Assembly (NCBI GenBank): GCA_018700215.1
Contig: JABIST010000080.1
Location: 1 to 30,750 of the forward strand
Origin: Dehalococcoidia bacterium
Lineage (GTDB): Bacteria; Chloroflexota; Dehalococcoidia; UBA2979
Length of the DNA stretch: 30,750 nt
Direction of reading: 5' to 3'
Part shown: positions 8,361 through 16,661 of the stretch, piece by piece
Layout of the letters: each line of letters opens with the position of its first letter
How positions within the stretch are numbered: position 1 is the first letter of the stretch
Position numbers and translations under genes: made by a program
The notes under the pieces: model-generated
What the model saw: only the letters and a program-made list of their open reading frames with translations
Told to the model about the DNA's origin: nothing
Database searches by the model: none

Positions 8361-8436
8361 GCGCCGGTAGCTCAGGGGATAGAGCATCAGACTTCGGATC
8401 TGAGGGTCGAGGGTTCAAATCCTTCCCGGCGTACCA
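8361..8436 (+). tRNA. tRNA-Arg (anticodon TCG), CCA encoded
   Basis: A complete cloverleaf is visible. The acceptor stem GCGCCGG (8361-8367) pairs with CCGGCGT, with a G-U at the first pair. The D arm is GCTC/GAGC, and the anticodon stem TCAGA/TCTGA encloses CTTCGGA with anticodon TCG (reads CGA, Arg). The variable loop is short, the T arm is GAGGG-TTCAAAT-CCTTC, and the discriminator A is followed by an encoded CCA. A TATCAT at 8341-8346 may be its -10 element. Confidence 0.96.
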
Positions 8437-8526
8437 CCCCTTCCTCCACTCCCAGTCAGCCTTCGGTTCTCAGCCAACCTGAGCGCTACCATCCCCTGAT
8501 TGCCCCCGACCACTGAGAGGCGAGCC

Positions 8527-9792
8527 GTGCGAGGTTCGTTTGCTGCCCTGGCGATTCGGAACTACGCGATCCTCTGGGTCGGCTCACTGGGCTCGTTCAC
8601 AGCCTTCTTCATGTCCACCGTCGTCCAGTCGATCGTCGCTTTCGAGTTGACTGGCAAGAACAGCGCCGTCGGTGTCGTGCTGCTCGGCCAGGGACTCGCA
8701 TCCGCGGTGCTCGGCCCGTTCGGCGGCGCCGTCGCGGACCGCATCTCGAAACGACTGATCAACGCCGTCTGCCAGAGCGTCATCACCGTGGTCTTTCTCT
8801 CGATCGGCACGCTGATCGCGCTCGACCAGATCGCGCTCTTCCATCTCGCCGCCGGCTCGTTCGTGATCGGCACCATGTTCGCCTTCATGGGCCCCGCCCG
8901 GCAGGCCTGGGTCGTTGAACTCGTTGGTCCCGAACTGCGCGCCAACGCCGTTGCCCTGAACCAGGTCGCCCTCAACGCCGCCCGAATCTGGGCGCCCGCA
9001 CTCGCCGGCCTGATGGTCGCCGTTGCCGCCATCGGCGCCGAAGGCGCCTACTTCGCGATGGCTGCGCTCTACGCCGCCGTGACGCTCCTGCTCCTGATGA
9101 TGCCGCCATCGAAGCCGATCCCCGCGATCGCTGGTCGCTCGATCTTCGGCGACATGATCGCCGGCTTCCGTTACGTGCAGCATCAGCCGCGGCTGCGCTG
9201 GATGCTCACGATGTTCTTCGTCATGATCGTGCTCGGCCTCTCGTCCATGACCGTGCTGCCGGGCCTGCTGGAGAACGAACTCGGCCAGGACGTGAGCAAG
9301 CTCGGCGTCATCCAGACCGTCAACGCCGTCGGTGGATTGATCGCCAGCCTCGCCGTCGCCTCGATTGCCGGGTCACCGAAGGCGCTCAAGGTCTACAGCG
9401 CCGGCGCCCTGCTCACCGGGGCGGCGCTCGTGCTCACCGGCCTCACCCCCACCTTCGGGTTCATCTTCATCCCCATGTTGCTGACCGGCATCGGCACCGG
9501 CGCCTTTCAGACGCTCAACGGCTCCGTCATCGTCACCGAGGCGGACCCGGCCTACTACGGTCGCGTCATCTCGCTCACGTCGCTCGCCTTCTCCGGTTTC
9601 ATGCTGATGGGTCTCCCAGTCGGCCTCGCCGCCGATCGCTGGGGCGAGCGACCCACCCTCGTCGTCCTCGGCGCCACCGTCATGATCCTCGTCGCCATCA
9701 TCTCGCCGATCATCGCCCGCGCTCCCCACGGCGTTCGCCACGACGAAGCACCTTCCGAGGTGGCAGCAGGCGGTGGCGGCTCCGGCTCCTAG
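8527..9792 (+). CDS. MFS transporter (DHA3/EntS-like)
   Basis: The protein has 421 residues and about 12 transmembrane helices. The N-terminal pattern FAALAIRNYAILWVGSLGSF, followed by a motif-A-like GGAVADRISKR loop, and the fold resemble the DHA3 exporter group that includes the enterobactin exporter EntS. The substrate is unknown. The C-terminus is a short flexible GGGGSGS tail. The start is set at GTG 8527 because GAGAGG (8515-8520) lies 6 nt upstream; a TTG at 8500 in the same frame has no ribosome binding site. It follows the tRNA gene and stands alone, with 97 nt before the aldo/keto reductase pair. Confidence 0.85.
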   Translation: MRGSFAALAIRNYAILWVGSLGSFTAFFMSTVVQSIVAFELTGKNSAVGVVLLGQGLASAVLGPFGGAVADRISKRLINAVCQSVITVVFLSIGTLIALDQIALFHLAAGSFVIGTMFAFMGPARQAWVVELVGPELRANAVALNQVALNAARIWAPALAGLMVAVAAIGAEGAYFAMAALYAAVTLLLLMMPPSKPIPAIAGRSIFGDMIAGFRYVQHQPRLRWMLTMFFVMIVLGLSSMTVLPGLLENELGQDVSKLGVIQTVNAVGGLIASLAVASIAGSPKALKVYSAGALLTGAALVLTGLTPTFGFIFIPMLLTGIGTGAFQTLNGSVIVTEADPAYYGRVISLTSLAFSGFMLMGLPVGLAADRWGERPTLVVLGATVMILVAIISPIIARAPHGVRHDEAPSEVAAGGGGSGS

Positions 9793-9833
9793 CCGCGACC
9801 TCCACTCCTCGCGAACGCCGCCCACCGAACCGC

Positions 9834-9839
9834 TATCAT
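9834..9839 (+). promoter_or_regulatory. possible -10 element of the aldo/keto reductase pair
   Basis: TATCAT within CGCTATCATCGC precedes the first aldo/keto reductase. The same CTATCATC-like word occurs before the tRNA (8341) and, as TACCAT, before the second MFS gene (8487). No clear -35 accompanies any of them. Confidence 0.25.
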
Positions 9840-9889
9840 CGCGCCCAACCTGTGCCCGCGCGCACCACCGATCGAGGAGCCACCCACCC

Positions 9890-10843
9890 ATGCCGGACCT
9901 ACCGAAGCGAACCCTCGGCCGCACCGCCCTCGAAGTCACCACGCTCAGCTACGGCGCCATGGAGCTGCGCGGTGGTCGTGGCCGCGACATTTCGGAGCAG
10001 CAGGCCGAAGCGATGCTCAACGCTGTGCTCGATTCCGGCATCAACTTGATCGACACCTCGCCCGACTACGGACTGAGCGAGGAGCGCATCGGCCGCTACA
10101 TCGCCCACCGCCGCGACGAGTACGTGCTCGCCTCCAAGTGCGGCTGCCTCGTCGCCGTCGAGCCCACCGCGGGCGGCCCCCGCCACGTCTTCACGCCGGA
10201 GAACATCCGCGCCGGCGTGGAGCAGAGCCTCAGTCTGATGAAGACTGACCACCCGGACATCGTCCAATTCCACGGCAGCCCCTCGCGCGCGGAACTGGAG
10301 GAGCACGGCGGCCTGCAAGCGCTGCAGGACCTCCAACAGGAAGGCAAAGTCCGCTTCCTCGGCATGTCCGGCACACTGCCACACCTCCCGGACCAGATCG
10401 CGATGGGGGTCTTCGATGAGTTTCAGATCCCCTACTCCGCCCTCCAGCGCGAACACGAAGACCTGATCACCGCCGCCGCCGAGGCTGGCGCTGGCACCTT
10501 CATCCGAGGTGGCGCCGCCAAAGGCGCACCGTCCGAGGACAAGGCATGGGACCTCGGACGTCCCGCGCGGCCCGGCGGGCCTGCCGATCCCTTCGCGGAC
10601 GGCAGCGCCGAGCGCTTCTGGGACGCCGCGAAGCTCGACGAACTGGCGGAGGGCATCGGGCGCATGGCCTTCACGCTCCGCTTCACACTCACCCACCCCG
10701 GCCTGAGCACAACGATCGTCGGCACGGCGAACCCCGCTCACCTCGCACAGAACGTCGAGGCGGCACAGGCTGGCCCGCTGCCAGCCGACCTCTACGAAGA
10801 GGCGAAGCGTCGCCTCACCGCCGCCGGCGCGACGCCCGAGTAG
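9890..10843 (+). CDS. aldo/keto reductase
   Basis: The protein has 317 residues and a TIM-barrel aldo/keto reductase pattern. The catalytic tetrad is visible as Asp55 and Tyr60 (IDTSPDYG), Lys83 (ASKCG) and His128 (QFHGS). The C-terminal NADPH-binding strand and helix contain STTIVGTANPAHL. The family reduces aldehydes and ketones with NADPH; the substrate is unknown. Start ATG 9890 has a GAGGAG ribosome binding site at 9874-9879. A second aldo/keto reductase begins 13 nt after the stop, so the two are probably co-transcribed. They are only distantly similar to each other and look like members of different subfamilies, not a recent duplication. Confidence 0.9.
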   Translation: MPDLPKRTLGRTALEVTTLSYGAMELRGGRGRDISEQQAEAMLNAVLDSGINLIDTSPDYGLSEERIGRYIAHRRDEYVLASKCGCLVAVEPTAGGPRHVFTPENIRAGVEQSLSLMKTDHPDIVQFHGSPSRAELEEHGGLQALQDLQQEGKVRFLGMSGTLPHLPDQIAMGVFDEFQIPYSALQREHEDLITAAAEAGAGTFIRGGAAKGAPSEDKAWDLGRPARPGGPADPFADGSAERFWDAAKLDELAEGIGRMAFTLRFTLTHPGLSTTIVGTANPAHLAQNVEAAQAGPLPADLYEEAKRRLTAAGATPE

Positions 10844-10856
10844 GGCGGGGCAAGCG

Positions 10857-11837
10857 ATGCAGCTACGACCGCTGGGCAACACCGGCCTCGAGATCTCCTC
10901 GATCGTCTTCGGCGCAGGCGCGGTCGGCGGCGGCGTCTTCCGAGGCGAAGAGTCACAACGCCTCGAGACGGTGCGCCGCGCGCGTGAGCATGGCATCAAC
11001 TGGATCGATACGGCTCCCAGCTACGGCGACGGTCAGTCCGAGGAGAATCTCGGCTGGATCCTCCGCGAACTCGACTGGAACCCCAATCTCTCGACGAAGG
11101 TGCGACTCTCCGCCGAGGAGATGGATGACATCCCCCACGCTGTTCGCAACTCGATTGAGGAGAGTCTGAAGCGAATGGGCCGTGACGCAGTCCAGCTCAT
11201 CCAGCTCCACAACCAGATCCTGCCCGAGCGCGACCCGGCCAGAGGCGCCGTCGGCATCGGAGACGTGCTCGCCCCCGGCGGCATCGCCGACGCCTTCGAT
11301 GATCTCCGCGAGGCAGGCTTCGCCTGGTTCTCCGGCTTCACCGCCCTCGGCGATGTCGATGTGCTCCACCAGCTCGTCCAGAGCGGCCGCTTCCAGACGA
11401 TCCAGGCCTATCACAACCTGCTCAACCCCAGCATGACCAGGGCCATGCCGACCGCGTTCTCATCGCTCGACTACCGCGAACTCGCCGTTGCCGCCGCGCA
11501 CCGAGGGATGGGCGTCCTCAACATCCGGGTCCTCGCCGCTGGCGTCCTCGGCGGTCAGGAGCCGCGCGGCAGCCACGAGATGTCGACCGGCTCACCGCCA
11601 CAGCGCGATGCTGAGCGAGCCGCCCTCGTCAACGCCGCGCTCGAAGGCGAGCCGGGCACCCCGGCTCAGCGCGCAATCCGCTTCGGCATCGGACAGCCGG
11701 GCATCTCCGGCGTGCTGGTCGGCTTCGCGGATCCCGACCAGGTGGACGAGGCGGTCGCGGCGGCAGAACTGCCGCCGCTCAACGCGGAAGCGCTGTCTCG
11801 CCTCGAAGCGCTCTACGAGAGCGACTTCGCCGGCTAG
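10857..11837 (+). CDS. aldo/keto reductase (sugar dehydrogenase-like)
   Basis: The protein has 326 residues with the tetrad Asp51, Tyr56 (IDTAPSYGDG), Lys81 (STKVR) and His118 (QLHNQ). The N-terminus MQLRPLGNTGLEISSIVFGAG and the C-terminal cofactor segment GISGVLVGFADPDQVDEAV are typical. The pattern is close to the L-galactose / L-fucose / D-threo-aldose dehydrogenase group, where the enzyme works as an NAD(P)-dependent sugar 1-dehydrogenase, but this is a family-level guess. It lies 13 nt downstream of the preceding reductase and probably belongs to the same transcript. It is convergent with the VOC-fold gene. Confidence 0.88.
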   Translation: MQLRPLGNTGLEISSIVFGAGAVGGGVFRGEESQRLETVRRAREHGINWIDTAPSYGDGQSEENLGWILRELDWNPNLSTKVRLSAEEMDDIPHAVRNSIEESLKRMGRDAVQLIQLHNQILPERDPARGAVGIGDVLAPGGIADAFDDLREAGFAWFSGFTALGDVDVLHQLVQSGRFQTIQAYHNLLNPSMTRAMPTAFSSLDYRELAVAAAHRGMGVLNIRVLAAGVLGGQEPRGSHEMSTGSPPQRDAERAALVNAALEGEPGTPAQRAIRFGIGQPGISGVLVGFADPDQVDEAVAAAELPPLNAEALSRLEALYESDFAG

Positions 11838-11920
11838 CAGCTTCATTCACAGCGTCGACGGGACGTTCGGACGACAGTCACAAGCGGGTCATCGTGAGTT
11901 CGCGGCGCGTCGCTCAGGCT

Positions 11921-12352
11921 CTAATCCCGCAGCGGCACGATCTCCGTGAGGACGCCGCCAACGCTGGTCGGGTGGAAGAACGCCGCCGTCTGGCGACCGT
12001 CTGCGGTGTTCCCCAGGTCGATTTCTCGCATGCCCTCGGCGCGCAGTCGCGTCACCTCCGCGGAGACGTCGCGCGCGGCGAAGCACATGTGGTGGAGGCC
12101 CGGGCCGTTCTTCGCCAGGAAACGGGCGGTGCCGCTCGTGGCGTCGGACGCTGGGATCAGCACCTCCACGGCCGTTTCGGCTTCACCCACGTTGAAGAAG
12201 TAGTTGTAGGTCTGCTCCGGCGCGAAGTAGCTGCCGTCCGGCCAGTTCGAACGCGCTTCATCGAGGTCGAGTCCGAGCTGGTTGCCGAGGATCTTGCGTG
12301 CTTCCTCAATCGTGTAGGCGACAAGGCCAACGTGGTCGAGCTTGGCGAACAT
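11921..12352 (-). CDS. VOC-fold protein, methylmalonyl-CoA epimerase-like
   Basis: The protein has 143 residues with two beta-alpha-beta-beta-beta modules. Metal-ligand candidates are His7 (LDHVGL), Glu63 (VEVLIP), His87 or His88 (GPGLHHMCF) and Glu137 (LTEIVP), in the order seen in methylmalonyl-CoA epimerase. The stretch VLIPASDATSGTARFLAKNG also resembles that family. The usual reaction interconverts (R)- and (S)-methylmalonyl-CoA, but no mutase or carboxylase gene is nearby, so another glyoxalase-fold activity is possible. The start is ATG 12352, 6 nt after AAGGAG. It follows the small glycine-rich gene by 33 nt on the same strand. Confidence 0.8.
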   Translation of the reverse strand: MFAKLDHVGLVAYTIEEARKILGNQLGLDLDEARSNWPDGSYFAPEQTYNYFFNVGEAETAVEVLIPASDATSGTARFLAKNGPGLHHMCFAARDVSAEVTRLRAEGMREIDLGNTADGRQTAAFFHPTSVGGVLTEIVPLRD

Positions 12353-12385
12353 CAATGCTCCTTCTTCCAGTGGTACCGGTTCGGA

Positions 12386-12580
12386 CTATTCTCCGCCGTC
12401 GGGCTCTCCGCCAGACTCGCCTTCCCCGCCGGTGACCCGTGGGGAAGTGTCGGCGACGCCTTCAACCTTCTCGGTCGTAGCGCCCGCTGGGGCACTGGCC
12501 GAGCCCGTGGCGTTGGCCGCCGCGCTACCGACAGCACCACCGCCGCCGAACAGGCCCTTCAGTGTGTCGAGCAGTCCCAT
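12386..12580 (-). CDS. small glycine/alanine-rich protein, unknown function
   Basis: The protein has 64 residues. The N-terminus MGLLDTLKGLFGGGG is a short amphipathic helix; the remainder is low-complexity, rich in Ala, Gly, Ser, Thr and Glu, and probably disordered. No family is recognised. The case for it being real is an AGGAGA ribosome binding site 6 nt before ATG 12580 and its place in the same direction just before the VOC-fold gene. The helix may bind membranes or a partner protein, but that is inference. Confidence 0.55.
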   Translation of the reverse strand: MGLLDTLKGLFGGGGAVGSAAANATGSASAPAGATTEKVEGVADTSPRVTGGEGESGGEPDGGE

Positions 12581-12598
12581 GTCGTCTCTCCTGATCGA

Positions 12599-12615
12599 CT
12601 CGCGTCGACCGCGAG
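12599..12615. repeat. short hairpin upstream of the small glycine-rich gene
   Basis: CTCGCG-TCGAC-CGCGAG is a perfect 6-bp stem with a five-base loop, ending 18 nt before the start of the 64-residue gene and close to its ribosome binding site. It could be a leader hairpin or operator; there is no U-tract for a terminator. Confidence 0.3.
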
Positions 12616-12701
12616 ATATTCGTTCCTGTCGGGCACTCTAAACGAACTCGGCACCGGCGTGTGCGAATCATCGGTTGCCTGGCCGTTGGGACGGCGCACG
12701 C

Positions 12702-14363
12702 TTACCGAAGGTGGTCGGCGCGACGGATCACCAGCAGCCAGGTGAGTAGCGCTGACACCGCAATCAGTACCAGCGATGCCATCCCGGCGTCGGCCAGGAA
12801 ACCGCCCTCGTTCGCCGTCCAGATCCGCGTTGCCAGTGTGTCGAAGCCCAGCGGTGCCGCCAGTAGCGTCGCCGGCAACTCCTTCATCGTCGAAAGCATC
12901 ACCAGCCCGCCGCCCGCCGCCAGTGGTGGCAGCATCAGCGGCAACTCCACCCGCCACAGTCGACGAAGCCGACCGGCGCCCAGCGTTCGCGCCGCCTCGC
13001 CCAACCGTTCGTCCACCGCGCCCACGCCCACCTGCGCGCTCCGGTACGCCTGCGCACCGAAGTGGATCACGTACGCCAGCAGTAGCAGCGGCAATGTCTG
13101 ATAGAGCGAGGACAGCGCCGGCACTCGCAGCGCCAGGAACACCATCGATAGCGCGATCACCAGCCCCGGCAGCGCGAACCCGGCCACCACCACGGCGTTC
13201 AGCGGCCCGGCGAACGGGCTGCGGTAACGTGCCGTCAGGAACGCCACCGGCAACACCACCGCCACGCTCACCACCGCCGCCGTCACACTCACGGACACCG
13301 TGTTCCACGTCGGCTCAATCAGCGCCGTCATCCCCTCGGCACTTGCGAACCCGGCGGCCTCGTTCACCAGCCCGCGGTATGCCCACCACGAGAGCACGAC
13401 GACAGGCGCAATCAGTCCGATGCCAACTGAGCCGACCAGCGCCAGCAGTGCCGCGGGGCGCCAGCGGCCCAGCGGAATCACCACCGGCCGTCGCGCCGGC
13501 TCGCCTGCCGCTATTGCCACGTCACGGCTCGCGAGCCGTTCAGACACGACGATCAGCAGCGCGACGACGGCCAACACCAAACCCAGCGCGAACGAGAGCG
13601 AAGTATCAACCAGCCGCGTTGTGAAGATCCGCGTCGTCAGCGTCTGAAAGCCCATCAGTTGAACCACGCCGAAGTCGCTGACCACATAGAGGAACGTGAG
13701 CAGCCCTCCCGCTCGTGCCGATGGCAGGAGCTGTGGCCAGACGACACGACGAAATGTCGGAATCGGTCGGTGCCCCAGGAGACGAGCCGCCTCCTCCAGC
13801 GATGGCGGCAGCGACGCGAGTCGCGCGGCGACCGGCAGGTAGACGTAGGGATACGTGATCGAGGTCAGCACCAGGAATGCGCCCGGATAGCCATCGATCC
13901 GCGGCAGCCCGCTCACTCCGAGCGGCGACAGGAGTTGCTCGAACAACCCTCCCGGCGCATACGCCGCCAGCATCGCCGCCCCGGCGACGAACGACGGCAG
14001 TACCAGCGGCAGCGGGCAGGCGATCCGCCAGAACGTGCGCCCCGGGAGGTCCGTCCGCATTGTGATCCACGCCAGCAGTGTGCCGATCGCGGTTGCGGTC
14101 AGCGAAACGCTGACGGCCAGCCAGAGCGTGCGGAGCAGTGGGTCCAGCGTCTGCCGCGAGGCGACGGCAGAGAATAGCGCGGCATCCGCCGAGAGGTTCC
14201 GAAAGACCAGGTAGACGAACGGGATCGCAAAGAGCGCAGCGGTCGCTGCGCTCGCGATGATCAGTCCGATCGGGGCACGGCGAGCCCGGACCCGCTCGCG
14301 CCTCGGTGGTGCGGGCGGGTCGGCTACGGCGACCGCGAGATCAGATGTCGAGTCCGGCCTCAC
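12702..14363 (-). CDS. ferric iron ABC transporter permease, fused two-domain
   Basis: The protein has 553 residues and two tandem permease domains with about 12 membrane helices. Each half has an EAA loop for docking the ATPase: EEAARLLGHRPIPTFRRVVWP near 190-210 and EAARTLGAGRLRRLWRVELP near 460-480. This is the FbpB/AfuB/HitB arrangement of ferric iron importers, and the length is normal for it. Thiamin or spermidine permeases are related alternatives, but the neighbouring binding protein favours iron. The start is GTG 14363, overlapping the end of the binding-protein gene by 23 nt with GGAG about 8 nt upstream, which indicates coupling. It is the last gene of the three-gene importer operon. 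Confidence 0.9.
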   Translation of the reverse strand: MRPDSTSDLAVAVADPPAPPRRERVRARRAPIGLIIASAATAALFAIPFVYLVFRNLSADAALFSAVASRQTLDPLLRTLWLAVSVSLTATAIGTLLAWITMRTDLPGRTFWRIACPLPLVLPSFVAGAAMLAAYAPGGLFEQLLSPLGVSGLPRIDGYPGAFLVLTSITYPYVYLPVAARLASLPPSLEEAARLLGHRPIPTFRRVVWPQLLPSARAGGLLTFLYVVSDFGVVQLMGFQTLTTRIFTTRLVDTSLSFALGLVLAVVALLIVVSERLASRDVAIAAGEPARRPVVIPLGRWRPAALLALVGSVGIGLIAPVVVLSWWAYRGLVNEAAGFASAEGMTALIEPTWNTVSVSVTAAVVSVAVVLPVAFLTARYRSPFAGPLNAVVVAGFALPGLVIALSMVFLALRVPALSSLYQTLPLLLLAYVIHFGAQAYRSAQVGVGAVDERLGEAARTLGAGRLRRLWRVELPLMLPPLAAGGGLVMLSTMKELPATLLAAPLGFDTLATRIWTANEGGFLADAGMASLVLIAVSALLTWLLVIRRADHLR

Positions 14364-15348
14364 GAATCAGCTCCAGCGTCCGCTCCAGTCCGCCGCCCAG
14401 CGCGTCGAACTCTCCAAAGTCGATAGTAGCGGGCGCTTCGATACCCGCAGCCGGCTTCACGCCAGCAGCGAGTGGGTACTCCAGCGTCTCTTCCGCGAAG
14501 TACTGCTGCGATTCCTCCTCCAGTAGGAAGCGGATGAATCGCTCGGCAAGGGCTTCGTCGCCGCTGCTGACGGCACTCGCGGCCGTCGCGATGGTCACCG
14601 AGCCCGGGTCGCCATCGGCAAGCCGGTGGTTCTCGCTCGGCGTACTCGGGTTCTCCACCTTCAGACGCGCGTTGTAGTAGTGGTTTACGAGTCCTGAGTC
14701 GATCTCGCCGCGTGCGACTGCCTGGACGATCGCGCTGTTGTTGCCGTAGGTCTGGGCGCCGTTCGCCACCAATCCTTGCAACCAGCCCAGCGCCACGTCA
14801 TCACCGTGTTCCAGCCGGAACAGTGTGAAGAAGTCTTGGAACGAACCGTTGGACGGCGCGAATCCCACCCGGCCCTGCCACTGCGGCTCGGTCAGCTCGA
14901 AAATCGAAGCGGGCAGCTCATCGGCCGCCACCTGGTCGCGGTGGTAGACCAACACCCGCTGGCGTCCGGTGATCGCCACCCACTGTCCGCCGTCGCTGTG
15001 CGGCGCGAGGTCGAGCACGTCCGCGGAGAGCGTGCCCAGCAGTCCCAGCTCCGCGAGGAACGCGATCGGTCCGGGGCTCTGAGAGATGAAGACGTCGGCC
15101 GGGCTCCGCTTGCCCTCTTCTCGAATCAGCAGCGCCAGCTCCACCGAGCCCGCGTACCGCACCTGCACGTCGATACCGGTCTCTTCGGCGAATCGATCGA
15201 GCAGCGGCGCAATCAGATCTTCGCTGCGTCCGGAATAGACAGTCAGCGTCTCATCGTTGCTACCACCGCATGCGAGGAGTAGCGCCGTGGCAGTCAAGGC
15301 GCCGAACATACCGACTGTATGGAGAATCGTTCTTAGGTAGGACTGCAT
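14341..15348 (-). CDS. ferric iron-binding lipoprotein of ABC importer (FbpA-like)
   Basis: The protein has 335 residues. A lipoprotein signal precedes Cys27 (TALLLACGGS), so the mature protein would be lipid-anchored outside the membrane. The pattern LTVYSGRSEDLIAPLL at the start of the mature part and the pair Tyr224-Tyr225 in VNHYYNARL are hallmarks of the FbpA/FutA family, where adjacent tyrosines bind Fe3+. The start is ATG 15348, chosen for the signal peptide; no good ribosome binding site precedes it. A 77-nt gap separates it from the upstream ATPase gene, so it may also have its own promoter. It overlaps the permease gene downstream. Confidence 0.9.
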   Translation of the reverse strand: MQSYLRTILHTVGMFGALTATALLLACGGSNDETLTVYSGRSEDLIAPLLDRFAEETGIDVQVRYAGSVELALLIREEGKRSPADVFISQSPGPIAFLAELGLLGTLSADVLDLAPHSDGGQWVAITGRQRVLVYHRDQVAADELPASIFELTEPQWQGRVGFAPSNGSFQDFFTLFRLEHGDDVALGWLQGLVANGAQTYGNNSAIVQAVARGEIDSGLVNHYYNARLKVENPSTPSENHRLADGDPGSVTIATAASAVSSGDEALAERFIRFLLEEESQQYFAEETLEYPLAAGVKPAAGIEAPATIDFGEFDALGGGLERTLELIREAGLDI

Positions 15349-15425
15349 TTGAAAGTTAGGCCGTATGACTCCGCTCGGGCACGAACAATCCCCCAACGGC
15401 GGCGCTCCCCTCTGCTATTCGCTGC

Positions 15426-16499
15426 TTAGTCGGTGCGGTAGGCGACGGTCGGTGGTCCCCTGTATCGAACGGAGACCCGCTCACCTCGGCGGTGGTGTGG
15501 TGCGGTGAAGCTGCGTACTTGCAGGCGATGACCATCATCTCGAGTGAGCTGGTACATCGAGTCGTGCCCGTAGAACTCGACCGTATCCACGGTCCACGCG
15601 CCGTCCGACGCCAGCTCCAGGAACTCCGGTCGCAGCAGCACGTCCACCGAACCGCTACTCGCGCCGTTCAACCCCGCAACCAGCGGTACCTGGCCCACGT
15701 CCGTTGCCGCCTGCCCCGCGCTCGCCTCGCCCGAAACGAGGTTGGCGTCGCCCACGAACGTGGCGACCCAGCGGTCCGAGGGCCGTTCGTACAGCTCGCC
15801 CGGCGTACCGGACTGCAAGATTCGTCCCGCTTGCATCACCGCAATCTCGTCGCCGAGCACGAACGCCTCGTCCTGGTCGTGGGTGACAAACAGACTGGTA
15901 ATGCCAAGCTCGCTCAGCAGGCGCCGCACCTCGGTACGGAGCTGCACACGCAGCGTCGCGTCCAGGCTGGCGAACGGCTCATCCAGCAGCAACACCGACG
16001 GTTCCGGCGCCAGCGCCCGTGCCAGTGCCACCCGTTGTCGCTCGCCACCTGAGAGATGCGCCGGCAGTCGATCCGCCAGCGCACTGAGCCCCACGAGGTC
16101 CAGTGCTGCGCCGACTCGGTCGTCGCGATCAGCCGTCTTGTGCAGGCCAAAGGCCACGTTCTCAGCCACCGTCAGGTGCGGGAACAGCGCCCCATCCTGG
16201 AACACCATCCCTACCCGCCGCTGCTCAGGCTCGACGAACCGCCCGCCGCCGCTCAGCACCTCATCGTCGAGCCGAACGATCCCGCCATCGGGACGCTCGA
16301 GGCCCGCAATCAGCCGCAACAGTGTCGTCTTGCCACAGCCCGATGGGCCGAGCAGCGCAACCGAGGCGCCAGGTTCAATGGTCAGCGAGACACCGCGCAG
16401 CACCGGCGTGCCGCCCAGATTCAGATGTGCATCCTCGACGGTCACCCGGCGTGGCTGAACGTGCAGCCCCTGCCCCGTAACCATCCCCCGCTCGCTCAT
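15426..16499 (-). CDS. ferric iron ABC transporter ATP-binding protein (FbpC-like)
   Basis: The protein has 357 residues. The Walker A GPSGCGKT is at about 51-58, the Q-loop VFQDGALFPHLTV follows, the signature LSGGERQR is at about 149-156, Walker B LLLDEP at about 170-175 and the H-loop His at about 207. The C-terminal TOBE region carries the MalK/FbpC-type regulatory or contact domain. With the downstream lipoprotein and fused permease it forms a complete ferric-iron importer, acting at the cytoplasmic face. Three in-frame starts are possible (GTG 16508, ATG 16499, ATG 16484), and none has a strong ribosome binding site; ATG 16499 is used. The upstream region has a 19-bp palindrome and an iron-box-like site. 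Confidence 0.9.
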   Translation of the reverse strand: MSERGMVTGQGLHVQPRRVTVEDAHLNLGGTPVLRGVSLTIEPGASVALLGPSGCGKTTLLRLIAGLERPDGGIVRLDDEVLSGGGRFVEPEQRRVGMVFQDGALFPHLTVAENVAFGLHKTADRDDRVGAALDLVGLSALADRLPAHLSGGERQRVALARALAPEPSVLLLDEPFASLDATLRVQLRTEVRRLLSELGITSLFVTHDQDEAFVLGDEIAVMQAGRILQSGTPGELYERPSDRWVATFVGDANLVSGEASAGQAATDVGQVPLVAGLNGASSGSVDVLLRPEFLELASDGAWTVDTVEFYGHDSMYQLTRDDGHRLQVRSFTAPHHRRGERVSVRYRGPPTVAYRTD

Positions 16500-16520
16500 A
16501 CTGTTCACGCTACCCGTTCG

Positions 16521-16539
16521 CCGTTGATAGGATCAACGG
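16521..16539. promoter_or_regulatory. 19-bp perfect palindrome upstream of the iron importer operon
   Basis: CCGTTGATAGGATCAACGG is a perfect inverted repeat with 8-bp arms around AGG. It lies 21 nt upstream of the ATPase start and within the divergent region shared with the nitroreductase. The position suits an operator that blocks transcription of the importer; an RNA hairpin in the leader is the alternative. The binding protein is unknown. Confidence 0.5.
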
Positions 16540-16570
16540 GACTTTAGTCATCACTATGCAGGACTAGAAG

Positions 16571-16586
16571 ATTAGCATGTCCTAAT
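16571..16586. promoter_or_regulatory. DtxR/IdeR-like iron box candidate
   Basis: ATTAGCATGTCCTAAT has the TTAG-N6-CTAA symmetry of the core of DtxR/IdeR boxes. It lies about 70 bp upstream of the ferric importer operon. Full 19-bp IdeR consensus is not reached, so the call rests on the half-sites and the iron context. Confidence 0.4.
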
Positions 16587-16661
16587 AATCGAAGGTAGGG
16601 GGCGAACCTGTAGCCCCGGTAACAGCGAGCGTATCGTCAGCCACGAAAAGAGGCGCACCGC

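Noticed and set aside
9890..11837. Two adjacent aldo/keto reductases considered as a tandem duplication
   Set aside because: They share only the fold and catalytic tetrad; the sequences are too divergent for a recent duplication.
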